Source: Pullulanibacillus camelliae (lineage in GTDB: Bacteria; Bacillota; Bacilli; Bacillales; Sporolactobacillaceae). From it: a DNA stretch of 64,000 nucleotides. The stretch lies in NCBI RefSeq assembly GCF_014642655.1, contig NZ_BMIR01000001.1, forward strand, positions 624,922 through 688,921, given 5' to 3'. Shown piece after piece: positions 17,451 to 26,323 of the stretch. Numbering within the stretch: position 1 is the first letter of the stretch; each line of letters opens with the position of its first letter. The translations under genes and the position numbers were made by a program. The notes beneath the pieces were generated by a model that was not told the origin of the DNA, searched no databases, and worked only from the letters and a program-made list of their open reading frames with translations.

Positions 17451-18830
17451 TTAAATGTCTTTAACCTCTGCAAAATAATCGTCTTGACCAAACTGTCCAC
17501 CTTTTAGCGCCAATTCTAATCCATCAATGGAGTCGTCATCTGAGTAGCAGCGACATAAAGGGGCGCCTGGAGAAATGGATGTGATCATCTCTAGTGCATA
17601 AATCCCTAACTCCTTCGTTGCATAGCTAGAGGTATCGCCACCAGCAACCACTAGGCGTTCAATGCCTGTTTCTTGAATCACTAATTTCGCTAATTCTCCT
17701 AAATAGGAGCCGAGAATCTTGCTTGTTTCTGAAATGGGTAGACCATTTTCCAGCATTTTTTGTTGGTTCCGAGCAATGCTGGGATCATCCGGTCCCAAAG
17801 CAGTAAACATCACAAGGTCCTTCCCGTCCCGAATGGTTTGGCACGCTTTCTCTACAAGCTGCCGTTTCGCTTGCTCATCCTTCTTAGCAGCCATCACCTC
17901 TTCAAGAGTAAGATGAATCCCTTCAAAGCCGTGATTCATCGCCCACTCCAGCTGTTTTTGCGTAACTGGCGAACAGCTGCCGGATACCACAAGCAATCTG
18001 TCTCTTTTTGTAGGCTTTACAGGTGACTGACTAGCCATCGCCTGTTTATCCTTCGCAACAGCGGAAATCGCATGCCCCACACCCGATGAGCCAATGAGAA
18101 ATAGCGGCTCCTTAGGCTCTCGAACCTTTTCCAATAACAGCCCGACCTTCTCAACATCAGCCTTACTTGCACTATCAAACAAAACGACCTCCGGCTGTTT
18201 CGACAGCTTAACATTCAGTGTTTGAAATAACGCATCAAGGGGTTGCTGTAATTCCACAAGATTAATTCCCGCTGTCTCTTTTGCCCCTTGTTCCTTTAAC
18301 ACCTCTCGTAAATCCGCCTCCGACATAGGTGTGATCGGGTGATGCGACATGGTCGGGTGTCTATCCAAACGATAGGTTTCTCCGTTCATGGCGGCAAAAT
18401 GATTGCCAAACACTGTATAGCGCTGCAAATCAGGAGCGGCAACGAGAACGGGCACCCAAGACAGCTCGCCAAAAATGTCTTTAGATATATTGACAACCGT
18501 TGCGATATTCCCTATATCTTTTGAGGAATCAAAGGTTGAGCATACTTTATAATGGACAAAGTGACTTCTCAATTCCTTTAGCCTTTTAAAAATATCGGGA
18601 AGCTCTGCCTGCATCTGTTCCGGACTCATCACTCGACTGTCCCCAGCTATCCCTATACATTTAACATGCGGGAAGCGCTCAAGCATCGATTGGCTCGGTA
18701 CATCCAAAAAAAGCACCGTCGGTAACCCATTAATCGTGAGCGATTCCATCGCATCCGTTGAACCTGTAAAATCATCTCCATAAAAGGAGAGCACCAGCTG
18801 ATTGTCTTGTGTTCGTTCACCTTGTTGCAT
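17451..18830 (-). CDS. DUF1537 (four-carbon acid sugar kinase family) protein
   Basis: 459 residues, two-domain ATP-dependent kinase family for sugar acids. The N-terminal domain shows YGDDFTGSTDAME (near 17-29), the C-terminal nucleotide-binding domain VVSGSCSPVTQKQL and LVVAGGDTSS. The YGDDFTGSTDAME version resembles kinases found beside RuBisCO-like proteins, such as 3-oxo-isoapionate kinase OiaK, more than the IADDFTG of OtnK/DtnK threonate or erythronate kinases; this is from memory. Last gene of a five-gene operon with an MFS transporter, a RuBisCO-like protein, a zinc dehydrogenase and an aldolase homologue. It probably phosphorylates the keto-acid handled by the RuBisCO-like protein. 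Exact substrate unknown. Confidence 0.85.
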   Translation of the reverse strand: MQQGERTQDNQLVLSFYGDDFTGSTDAMESLTINGLPTVLFLDVPSQSMLERFPHVKCIGIAGDSRVMSPEQMQAELPDIFKRLKELRSHFVHYKVCSTFDSSKDIGNIATVVNISKDIFGELSWVPVLVAAPDLQRYTVFGNHFAAMNGETYRLDRHPTMSHHPITPMSEADLREVLKEQGAKETAGINLVELQQPLDALFQTLNVKLSKQPEVVLFDSASKADVEKVGLLLEKVREPKEPLFLIGSSGVGHAISAVAKDKQAMASQSPVKPTKRDRLLVVSGSCSPVTQKQLEWAMNHGFEGIHLTLEEVMAAKKDEQAKRQLVEKACQTIRDGKDLVMFTALGPDDPSIARNQQKMLENGLPISETSKILGSYLGELAKLVIQETGIERLVVAGGDTSSYATKELGIYALEMITSISPGAPLCRCYSDDDSIDGLELALKGGQFGQDDYFAEVKDI

Positions 18831-18851
18831 TCTCTACTCTGCCCCCCAACT

Positions 18852-20168
18852 TTACGCCGTTAATTTACGTGAATAGTTAATCAAGATTGACGAAATTGCC
18901 ATTATCAATCCAGCAATGGCAAAAGTAACAAAAACGCTTACATAGCTACCAGTAGATTGCACGATAAACCCAATTAAAATCGGTGTAATAATACCGCCCA
19001 CGTTTCCAGCAAAGTTCATCGCCCCACTCAGCTGCCCAACATGCTCTTTAGCAACAAGTCTAGCCGGCACAGCCCAATATAGGCCTCCCCAACGAAGGAA
19101 AAAGTTTGCTAGGCTGATTAACAAAATCGCTGAGCTTGTTGATGAGACAAAGTTCACAAGGATAATAGCTGCAGCTACTCCCAATCCCGCAAAGCCAAGC
19201 ATCGAACGCATGACAATATTGACGGAGGTTCCAGAACGAATCCAGCGATCAGCCACTTGGCCAGCAAAAAGCTCGCCAACAAATCCTGCACCGAAAATGA
19301 CAAATGTCCAAACCCCGGTCATCGAAAACGAGACATGCTGTTCATTACTGACGTATGAAGGCGCCCAAGTTAATAGACCATAAAGCACAGCATCATAACC
19401 GAAAAAGGCTAAAAGTAGCATCCAAGGACTAAGATGTAAAAAGCTCTTAATGGGTGTACTCGCAGTAGTTTTTTCAGCCGCTACTGTCTTTTCAGTCGCC
19501 TCTTCTTCAAGATACTTTGTTTCCTTCTCAGTAATCATTGGATGGTCCTTAGGATTATCCCGCATGAACCACCAGGCAATAAGACCAAAAATAACTGTAA
19601 TTAAACCGATCACACCAAAAGCGATGCGCCATGTCCCTAGCCACACAATTAGACCCGTTACAACAAGGCCACCAAAGGCTGTTCCTAAAGGACCGCCACC
19701 ATCAACCAATGTACTGCCGCGCGCATGCTCACTCTTACGCAACCAGCGAATGAGAGAAGAGTTCATACCATTTTGGACAGGCCCCTCAAAAACGCCTAAA
19801 AACATTCGCATTCCTATCAATGAGCCGACACCGGTAGCAATCCCTGTAAGCCCTTCAATAATACCCCAACCAATTAAACTCCCAGATACAATTTTACGTG
19901 GCTTTAAACGGTCAACCAACCAGCCACCTGGTAGCTGCATAATAGCATAGGTCCATCCAAATGAGCTTAAAATAATTCCTGTTAATGCTGGACCAATATG
20001 CAGATCTTTACTAATTAAAGGCATTGCAATCGAAATAGAAGATCTATCAATATAATTAATGATCATGATTAGAATAAAGAAACTGAACATCCACCAGCGT
20101 AGCCCTGGTATTTGCAATCGCGAGCGCCTCTCTAGGCTCCCCGACTTATCATGCTTTACTTTTTGCAT
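18852..20168 (-). CDS. MFS transporter, anion:cation symporter (ACS) type
   Basis: 438 residues with about 12 membrane helices. The family's signature is clear: YIDRSSISIAMP in helix 1, GWTYAIMQLPGGWLVDR at helices 2-3, then MRMFLGVFEGP. This is the branch with GudP and related glucarate, galactarate and galactonate importers, so a sugar acid is the likely substrate. The start is put at 20168, preceded by GGGGG; the ATG five codons upstream has no site. Lies 21 bases before the kinase gene and 42 after the RuBisCO-like gene, so it is the importer of this pathway. Confidence 0.88.
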   Translation of the reverse strand: MQKVKHDKSGSLERRSRLQIPGLRWWMFSFFILIMIINYIDRSSISIAMPLISKDLHIGPALTGIILSSFGWTYAIMQLPGGWLVDRLKPRKIVSGSLIGWGIIEGLTGIATGVGSLIGMRMFLGVFEGPVQNGMNSSLIRWLRKSEHARGSTLVDGGGPLGTAFGGLVVTGLIVWLGTWRIAFGVIGLITVIFGLIAWWFMRDNPKDHPMITEKETKYLEEEATEKTVAAEKTTASTPIKSFLHLSPWMLLLAFFGYDAVLYGLLTWAPSYVSNEQHVSFSMTGVWTFVIFGAGFVGELFAGQVADRWIRSGTSVNIVMRSMLGFAGLGVAAAIILVNFVSSTSSAILLISLANFFLRWGGLYWAVPARLVAKEHVGQLSGAMNFAGNVGGIITPILIGFIVQSTGSYVSVFVTFAIAGLIMAISSILINYSRKLTA

Positions 20169-20210
20169 CCCTATAACCCCCATTATTTAAACATATAGAA
20201 TTCAAACACT

Positions 20211-21473
20211 TTATCCAAATTTTTGTATGGCCTCGGCAAGCTCTTGATGATTCTTAGCGTACTCTGCTATACTTACACCTTTCAAAGCCGCTTCCCACCC
20301 TTGCTGCATACTGGCAACGCCTGCTGTGATGCCGCTTGGGTGCGCCATGATGCCCCCTCCAGCTAAATGCAAGAGATCGATGGTTTGCATCGACTTATAA
20401 GATGCATCCGCCACCCCCGCCCATTGGCCTGATGACAGAACTGGCAGCAAAGTATCCTTACCATACATCGGCGTTAGACAATCCTGAACGGATTGAATGA
20501 CAGAAGCATCGGATTCATAAAACTTATTCGCTAACCCGTTGGTATGAAGATGATCGACACCTGCCAACCGACATAATTTTTGATAAACGGTGAAGCTCAT
20601 GCCAAGCAGTGGATGCCGTGTCATCGCCCCCCATTGATTGCGATGCCCATGGATTGGAACTTGCGCATGCTTCCTAAGATAAGCAACACCTGCAAGACCA
20701 ATACTATTCACACTGACCATCACACAGTTGCCACCCGCTTCAACAACAATATCATGATTTGCCCGCAATTCATCAATATCTCCTGTGATATTAAAGGCAT
20801 ACATGACTTTTTTACCCGTCTTATCAGCGGCTCTTTCAATCTCATCCATAACCGCTACCACCCGCTCCTTAAGAGGAGCAAAAGGGGGATTGCCATTGAG
20901 CTCATCATCTTTAATAAAATCGATGCCAGAGTGGGCAAGGCGTCGGACAAGCTTCCGTAATTCCGTGATTGATAATCCAATACTCGGCTTAATAATCGTA
21001 CCAATTAAAGGCCTTTCAAAGACGTTTGTCAAACGTCGTGTCCCTTCAATACCAAATTGCGGGCCTCGATAGGTGTCCATAAAAGCTTTTGGCAAGGCAA
21101 TATCTATTAAGCGGACACCTGACACCTCGTGCAGCTCATACAAGTTGCCTGCAATAGCGGCAAGCAGATTGGGCAAGGAAGGACCAAAATTATGATAAGG
21201 AAAGGAAAGTGTAACCTCCCCACGTTGAAAGTGGACGTTGTCCTTCCCAGTAACTTCTGGAGCTTTATACCCTGGCAACGATGGATACGGGGCCGACTCC
21301 AGTTGCTTAATACTCACAATTTTCGCAGCATGCATGGCTTTTAAGTGATCGGTCTCACCCGGTACAGAAACGAAGGTTCCAGTCGATTGCTCACCTGCCA
21401 TGACAGTTGCCGCATATTCCAAAGTAAAAGGTGTCTCAATTAAATAGGTTGCTCGTACTTCTTGTGTCGTCAT
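20211..21473 (-). CDS. RuBisCO-like protein (form IV RLP)
   Basis: 420 residues, large-subunit fold. Active-site elements are retained: K162 in TIIKPSIGL, the carbamylation lysine K188 with the metal ligands D190/E191 in GIDFIKDDE, H275/H277 in HGHRN, loop-6 NGLANK (K317) and SSGQ (347-350). The catalytic motifs differ from true RuBisCO (KPS instead of KPK), so carbon fixation is not expected. Known RLPs beside DUF1537 kinases act on 3-oxo-isoapionate 4-phosphate as decarboxylase or transcarboxylase/hydrolase (OiaX and related enzymes); the cluster here fits that type, but the dehydrogenase and aldolase partners differ. The start is backed by GGGGG with a 5-base gap. Confidence 0.9.
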   Translation of the reverse strand: MTTQEVRATYLIETPFTLEYAATVMAGEQSTGTFVSVPGETDHLKAMHAAKIVSIKQLESAPYPSLPGYKAPEVTGKDNVHFQRGEVTLSFPYHNFGPSLPNLLAAIAGNLYELHEVSGVRLIDIALPKAFMDTYRGPQFGIEGTRRLTNVFERPLIGTIIKPSIGLSITELRKLVRRLAHSGIDFIKDDELNGNPPFAPLKERVVAVMDEIERAADKTGKKVMYAFNITGDIDELRANHDIVVEAGGNCVMVSVNSIGLAGVAYLRKHAQVPIHGHRNQWGAMTRHPLLGMSFTVYQKLCRLAGVDHLHTNGLANKFYESDASVIQSVQDCLTPMYGKDTLLPVLSSGQWAGVADASYKSMQTIDLLHLAGGGIMAHPSGITAGVASMQQGWEAALKGVSIAEYAKNHQELAEAIQKFG

Positions 21474-21525
21474 GGAATCCCCCTATCGATCCATAAAGTA
21501 ACATAAAGAATGATTATATCCTGCA

Positions 21526-22548
21526 TTAGAAAGTGACCAGAACTTTTAATGAATGATCCTCTTTTTGTTCAACCATTCTGAAGCCATTTGCTGCTTGGGA
21601 ATACGGTAAGACATGGGTGATCAAAGCATCAGACTTAATCCGTCCAGCTGCAAGTAAATCCACAGCCGATATCGTGTCAACACGTGTATAACAAAAGCAA
21701 CCTACTAACTCCTTCTCCTGACCTTGAAGCTGCATAATATCGATTGATTGTTCACCATGGAACATGGCAATCGTAACAATTCTGCCGCCCTTTTTAACCA
21801 GAGAGAGGGCTTGATTGACGATACCAGGGACGCCTGCTGCGATAAGTACCTTATCAAAGCTTCCTCCAATATCGTCTTTAGCGGGCTCCACCCAATCTCT
21901 CTTATCTTTGATATTGATGGTATGGGTCGCACCAAGTGTCTGCGCAGTGTCCAAACAATAATCCAATACGTCTGTTGCTAAAATGGTTGTTGCCCCAGCT
22001 TCTTTAGCTACAGCAATCGTTAAAAGTCCGATTGGACCCGCACCAAGCACAGCCACTTTGTCTCCAACTTCTATCCCCGCTCTCCGTACAGCATGGACAG
22101 CAACAGCAAGCGGTTCTACAAGTGCACCTTGCTGATAATCTAATTCAGGAGGTAAAGCAAAGACAACCTCTTCTGGCGCGACAAAGTTTTCTGCCATCGT
22201 GCCATACCATTTTCCAATCCCTGGCGCTTTGCGGTTATCACAGTAGTTGATTCTGCCTTGAAGACAAGCCTCACATTTACCGCAACCAACCTGAGGCTCA
22301 ACAGCTACCTTATCGCCTAATTTTACTCGTGTCACAGCGGCTCCAACCTCGATGACTTCACCTGACACTTCATGTCCAATGATTACCGGAGGCACACGAA
22401 AAGGATGAAGGCCTTTGTAAGCATGAATATCCGACCCACAAATGCCTGCTGCTTTCACCTGAATTCTGACTTCATTATCTTCTAGAGGAGCATTTTCCAC
22501 CTCTTTAACGATAACGTTATAAGGACTTTCAATCATGACTGCCTTCAT
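21526..22548 (-). CDS. Zinc-dependent alcohol/polyol dehydrogenase
   Basis: Medium-chain dehydrogenase, 340 residues from the ATG at 22548, which has GTGGAG 4 bases ahead; the frame runs further upstream without a site. Catalytic zinc: C37 (GICGSD), H59-E60 (GHE). Structural zinc: C89, C92, C95, C103. The Rossmann motif VAVLGAGPIGLL follows near 163. It resembles sorbitol, galactitol and threonine dehydrogenases. In the operon it probably oxidises a hydroxyl of the sugar acid to give the keto-acid that the kinase phosphorylates. Confidence 0.88.
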   Translation of the reverse strand: MKAVMIESPYNVIVKEVENAPLEDNEVRIQVKAAGICGSDIHAYKGLHPFRVPPVIIGHEVSGEVIEVGAAVTRVKLGDKVAVEPQVGCGKCEACLQGRINYCDNRKAPGIGKWYGTMAENFVAPEEVVFALPPELDYQQGALVEPLAVAVHAVRRAGIEVGDKVAVLGAGPIGLLTIAVAKEAGATTILATDVLDYCLDTAQTLGATHTINIKDKRDWVEPAKDDIGGSFDKVLIAAGVPGIVNQALSLVKKGGRIVTIAMFHGEQSIDIMQLQGQEKELVGCFCYTRVDTISAVDLLAAGRIKSDALITHVLPYSQAANGFRMVEQKEDHSLKVLVTF

Positions 22549-22607
22549 GAACTCCACTTCCCTTTTTATGAATATCTTGCTGATTATTGATGACGCGCGT
22601 TTAGCGC

Positions 22608-23270
22608 TCAATCTTTGTAAATGCGTTTTCTCGGCTTATATCTTGCGCTTTCTAGAAAATCCTGGACAACCAGATCGGGTATCTTCGTAAGCTGAATGCC
22701 TGCTGATTTGGCCGTAATGATCATCTTAGATGCCAGCTCAAGTGTTTCTAGGCGCATGATAGCGTCGCCAAAGGAATCATCAAATAAAATGACACCGTGA
22801 TTCTTCAGCATGATCACATGCCCCTTTTTGGCTTGCTCGCGTACAGCCTCCCCTAACTCGGCTGTCCCAGGATGATAATAATTCACATAGACAACATCTT
22901 CTAAATAGTACATCGTTTCAACGAATAACTCGGAGACGAGTGCCTCTTCACTCGAAGCCATTAGAGTCGTATAAAACGGTGATGAATGAAGAACGACATG
23001 TGCATCACTGCGCTCTTGATATATCCCTTGATGCATGGGCACTTCTTTTGAAGGCTTTCTACTGCCTTCCCATGAACTTGTCTCAAAGTTATATAAAGAA
23101 AAGTCATTCTGCTGGAGGTTGCCCATTTCCGTGCCCGATGCTGTGATCAGCATCTCTTGCGCATTCACACGTGCACTAATATTTCCGGATGTTCCCCAAG
23201 CCAGCTGATTATCGAGTAGATATTTACCTGTATTGATAAGCTGTTGAGTAATCGTCAGTTGATCTGTCAC
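22608..23270 (-). CDS. Class II aldolase/adducin family protein
   Basis: 220 residues, size of fuculose-phosphate aldolase and OtnC. The fold markers are GTSGNISAR (26-34), E76 (EVPMH), H95 and H158 (LKNHGV). In the usual zinc site the ligands are HxH plus a distant His; here the motif is H95-S-S97, so the second His is Ser. The metal site is therefore altered, and the enzyme may be a lyase, isomerase or decarboxylase instead of a normal aldolase. GTG start with GGGGGA upstream. First gene of the operon, about 20 bases after the predicted sigma-54 transcript start. Confidence 0.85.
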   Translation of the reverse strand: MTDQLTITQQLINTGKYLLDNQLAWGTSGNISARVNAQEMLITASGTEMGNLQQNDFSLYNFETSSWEGSRKPSKEVPMHQGIYQERSDAHVVLHSSPFYTTLMASSEEALVSELFVETMYYLEDVVYVNYYHPGTAELGEAVREQAKKGHVIMLKNHGVILFDDSFGDAIMRLETLELASKMIITAKSAGIQLTKIPDLVVQDFLESARYKPRKRIYKD

Positions 23271-23301
23271 CGCTCTATTCCCCCTTTCTCACTCTACAAC
23301 A

Positions 23302-23317
23302 TGCAAGAAGCGTGCCA
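23302..23317 (-). promoter_or_regulatory. Sigma-54 (-24/-12) promoter of the acid-sugar operon
   Basis: Minus strand TGGCACGCTTCTTGCA matches the consensus TGGCACG-N4-TTGCA exactly, with GG-N10-GC spacing. The -12 element is about 33 bases before the aldolase start codon, and the divergent gene encodes the required activator. Confidence 0.92.
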
Positions 23318-23367
23318 ACTTATTAAACTCGATAATTTTTTATCCAAATTTATTTCAAACCCTTTAA

Positions 23368-23395
23368 GAAAGCGCTATTCTTTTGAATCGCTTTC
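23368..23395. promoter_or_regulatory. Candidate activator binding site (UAS)
   Basis: Perfect inverted repeat GAAAGCG-N14-CGCTTTC, about 50-90 bases upstream of the -24/-12 promoter and just upstream of the regulator's own promoter. Each arm also resembles half of a CcpA cre site, so catabolite control is an alternative. Confidence 0.55.
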
Positions 23396-23408
23396 ATTTC
23401 TCTTATTT

Positions 23409-23437
23409 TTGAAAAAAAACAGGAAAAGCTGTAGAAT
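23409..23437 (+). promoter_or_regulatory. Sigma-A promoter of the sigma-54 activator gene
   Basis: TTGAAA (23409-23414), 17-base spacer, TAGAAT (23432-23437); the start codon follows 73 bases later with AGGAGG in front. Confidence 0.65.
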
Positions 23438-23510
23438 ACCTTTATAACGTTGCATTTTAAAACACAAGTTTCATTTTTAAACATCCATGATAGTTTTAGG
23501 AGGATGAGTC

Positions 23511-25415
23511 ATGAGTAAAATCGTCATTATTGCCCCTTCAAAGGAATTTGCTGACAAAGTACGTCCTTTCATTGAAAATAAACCATTTAAGCTGTATGCA
23601 CCAAAGGATGATCGCGACTTTTCTTTTGAAGAAACGGTTCCTATTGCCAAAAAAGAAGAAGCCCTTGGAGCAGAGGTAATCATTACACGTGGTGGACAAG
23701 CCACCTTGCTCAATCAAACTGTAGACATCCCTGTTGTTGAAGTGAAAATGACTGTACTCGACATTTTGAGAACAGTCCATTCACTTAAGACAAGGTACGA
23801 AAAAATTGGACTCATTGGTGTTGAAAACATTATCTGTGATTATCGTGAGCTTGGTACTTATATTGACATTCAAATTTATCCGGTCTTTTCTTATGAACAA
23901 GATTTAGATATACAAGTGCAGCATGCCATCTCCGATCAAATGGAGTTTATTGTGGGAGACGGCATGTCCGTCGATTATGCGCGACAATTTGGTTTACCTG
24001 GCATTAAATTGATGCCCTCTCGAGAAAGCGTCAAGGAGTCCATTGAGATGGCTGAACATCTCGTTCAAGCCCGCTATCAGGAACGTATGCATAGCGAACA
24101 GTTTCGCATGGTGCTTGAAACGGCCCAGGACGGCATCCTAATTATTACCAATGACAGACAAGTGCTCCTAGCAAATAATCGTGCATCCTATTTTCTTCAA
24201 AAAGAACGCACACACATTATCAATCATCCGATCAAGGATGTTCTAAAACATGAATCAGGGCTTTGCAAGCTTGTGGAAAGAGCCCAAGAATTCAATGGAG
24301 AAATCGTACGCATCCGAGACTTTATTCTATCGGTTTCAAAACGGACAATTACAGTTAATGGCGATAGAAATGGAAGCGTCATCACCATGCAAGATATCAC
24401 CCACATCCAAAACCTTGAGCAAAGCATTCGTAGAAAGCTTAATCATACTGGATTTGTCACCAAACACCATCTGAATGATATGGTTGCTCACGCGCCGAAC
24501 ATGAAAAACGTCATTCAAAAAATTAAACATTTCAGCGATACAGACTCTACTGTTTTACTGATCGGCGAAACTGGAACAGGAAAAGAGCTTGTTGCACAAA
24601 GCATCCACAATCTTAGTCCCCGACACAATCGACCATTCGTACCGATTAACTGTGGGGCCCTTCCAAGTCACTTGCTTGAAAGCGAATTATTTGGTTATGA
24701 GGCAGGTGCTTTTACAGGAGCAGACCGCAATGGTAAGGCTGGCTTTTTCGAATTGGCTCATACCGGGACAATTTTCCTTGATGAGATCGGAGAAATCCCT
24801 CCAGAATTACAAACACGCCTTTTGCGAGTGATACAAGAACGTGAAATTAGACGTATCGGTGGTAGCTCGATTATTCCCGTTGATGTGCGTATTATCGCCG
24901 CAACACACAGGGACTTGGAAGCAGATATTAGTGCTGGGAGATTCCGAGCTGACCTTTTTTATCGTCTCAATATTTTAAGAATAGCGCTTCCCCCTCTTCG
25001 GGAGCGCGAGGAGGATCTGCCTGATCTCATTGCCACATTACTCAAAAGAGTCAGCTTGCGCTATCAATGCGAGCCGCCACACCTACCCGATCATTTTATG
25101 ACTGCATTAAGCCATTATCATTGGCCGGGAAATATTCGCGAGCTTGAAAACATTTTGGAACGACTCGTTGTCCTTTTCAACGCAGATATTTCTCAGGAGG
25201 CTATTTTTGCGGAAATCATTGAGGAATTACAGCATAGCACTAAAGTGCCTAACTCGCCTGTAGATACAACAGCACTTCCAGAAGGGACACTAGAGGCTAT
25301 TGAAAAGCAGGCAATCTTAAATAAATTGAACGCTGTTGGTGGGAATAAAGAATTAGCGGCAAAAGCATTGGGGATTAGTCGGGCAACACTATGGAGAAAG
25401 CTAAAAGACATCTAG
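23511..25415 (+). CDS. Sigma-54-dependent activator with PrpR_N, PAS, AAA+ and Fis domains
   Basis: 634 residues. The N-terminal sensor (about 1-190) matches the PrpR_N fold (VIITRGGQATLL, IPVVEVKMTVLDIL). A PAS domain follows (about 198-305, ETAQDGILIITNDRQVL). The AAA+ domain has Walker A GETGTGKE (352-359), the sigma-54 contact loop GAFTGA (399-404) and Walker B TIFLDEIGE (420-428). A Fis-type helix-turn-helix ends the protein (KELAAKALGISRATLWRKLK). Divergent from the acid-sugar operon, whose promoter is a consensus sigma-54 site, so this protein should switch that operon on when it senses a pathway metabolite. The effector is unknown. Confidence 0.93.
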   Translation: MSKIVIIAPSKEFADKVRPFIENKPFKLYAPKDDRDFSFEETVPIAKKEEALGAEVIITRGGQATLLNQTVDIPVVEVKMTVLDILRTVHSLKTRYEKIGLIGVENIICDYRELGTYIDIQIYPVFSYEQDLDIQVQHAISDQMEFIVGDGMSVDYARQFGLPGIKLMPSRESVKESIEMAEHLVQARYQERMHSEQFRMVLETAQDGILIITNDRQVLLANNRASYFLQKERTHIINHPIKDVLKHESGLCKLVERAQEFNGEIVRIRDFILSVSKRTITVNGDRNGSVITMQDITHIQNLEQSIRRKLNHTGFVTKHHLNDMVAHAPNMKNVIQKIKHFSDTDSTVLLIGETGTGKELVAQSIHNLSPRHNRPFVPINCGALPSHLLESELFGYEAGAFTGADRNGKAGFFELAHTGTIFLDEIGEIPPELQTRLLRVIQEREIRRIGGSSIIPVDVRIIAATHRDLEADISAGRFRADLFYRLNILRIALPPLREREEDLPDLIATLLKRVSLRYQCEPPHLPDHFMTALSHYHWPGNIRELENILERLVVLFNADISQEAIFAEIIEELQHSTKVPNSPVDTTALPEGTLEAIEKQAILNKLNAVGGNKELAAKALGISRATLWRKLKDI

Positions 25416-26198
25416 TTAAATCATTTTTAATCGACTTGGAACGTCCGTTCTAAGTCGATACACTTAATCTATTTATTGATTTTTCCGACAGACGCCTAGC
25501 ATGCTTTGAATTCTTTTCATAAGCTCTTCCCTAACATCGCTAGGCTCCAAAACTTCTAACGCAGCACCATAGGATAACAGATAACTATATAACCATTCTC
25601 CTTCTTGCAGCGAGGTCTCAACAATACAGTATCCCTCTTTTTCCTGGGAAACATCTGCTTCCTCGAACTCATCGTAGACACGATAAGCGACAGCTTCGCT
25701 GATTCTTAGTTTTAATGGTATGCTAGTTCTCAGATTGGCCTCATAATTTGAGAGAAATGAGCGTTCACAATGGTCTACTCACTCCAGCGCTTCACTTGTT
25801 TCTAATAAATTAGACATCCGATTGATTTTAAATAATCGATCCGCTTGTTTGTCCAAGCAATAGCCATCTAAATACCAAGCTTTATCCTTAAATAACTTTT
25901 TTACAGGCAGCACACGACGCGTGCTTTTTTCATTATTTGAATTGATATAGTCAAACATAATGACCTGCTGATTCAGAATAGCTTGTTTAAATAAATTAAA
26001 CCTGATTTATTCATACTTCGGGAGAAAACGAGATCTGGGATCAAAGCTAAATTTTCCATGCCCCTTTTATGGAAATTATGTTGGAATTGTCTCCGATTGA
26101 GGAATTAAAACGGTCACTCTCCACAAAATGACCTGTTTTTGGGCATACTTTTCCCTTGGCGCGAAAATAAATGTTGAAATTGGGTATAGCATGGGTAG

Positions 26199-26323
26199 GT
26201 GATTTCCGCTCCCGGCACTCGCTTTCCACGGGCACGGCCTCAGCCTCCTCGGAAGAAAGACACTTCCTGCGGGGTCTTCGGACGCGTGCTGTTCCCGCAG
26301 GAGTCTCCCGCCATACGCTCCAA
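26199..26323. repeat. Dispersed GC-rich repeat, copy F
   Basis: Contains TTTCCGCTCCCGGCACTCGC, GGCCTCAGCCTCCTCGG, TTCCTGCGGGGTCTTCGG and CCCGCAGGAGTCTCCCG, a block I recognise as common between genes in Bacillaceae. It ends at the transposase stop codon, inside the IS. Confidence 0.65.

Noticed and set aside
17207..17500. 97-codon minus-strand open frame at the end of the acid-sugar operon
   Set aside because: Runs through the intrinsic terminator and overlaps the kinase gene in another frame; no initiation signal.
23368..23395. CcpA cre site as the sole reading of the GAAAGCG inverted repeat
   Set aside because: Each arm misses key positions or has the wrong length, whereas the perfect symmetry and location fit an activator site better; left as an alternative.
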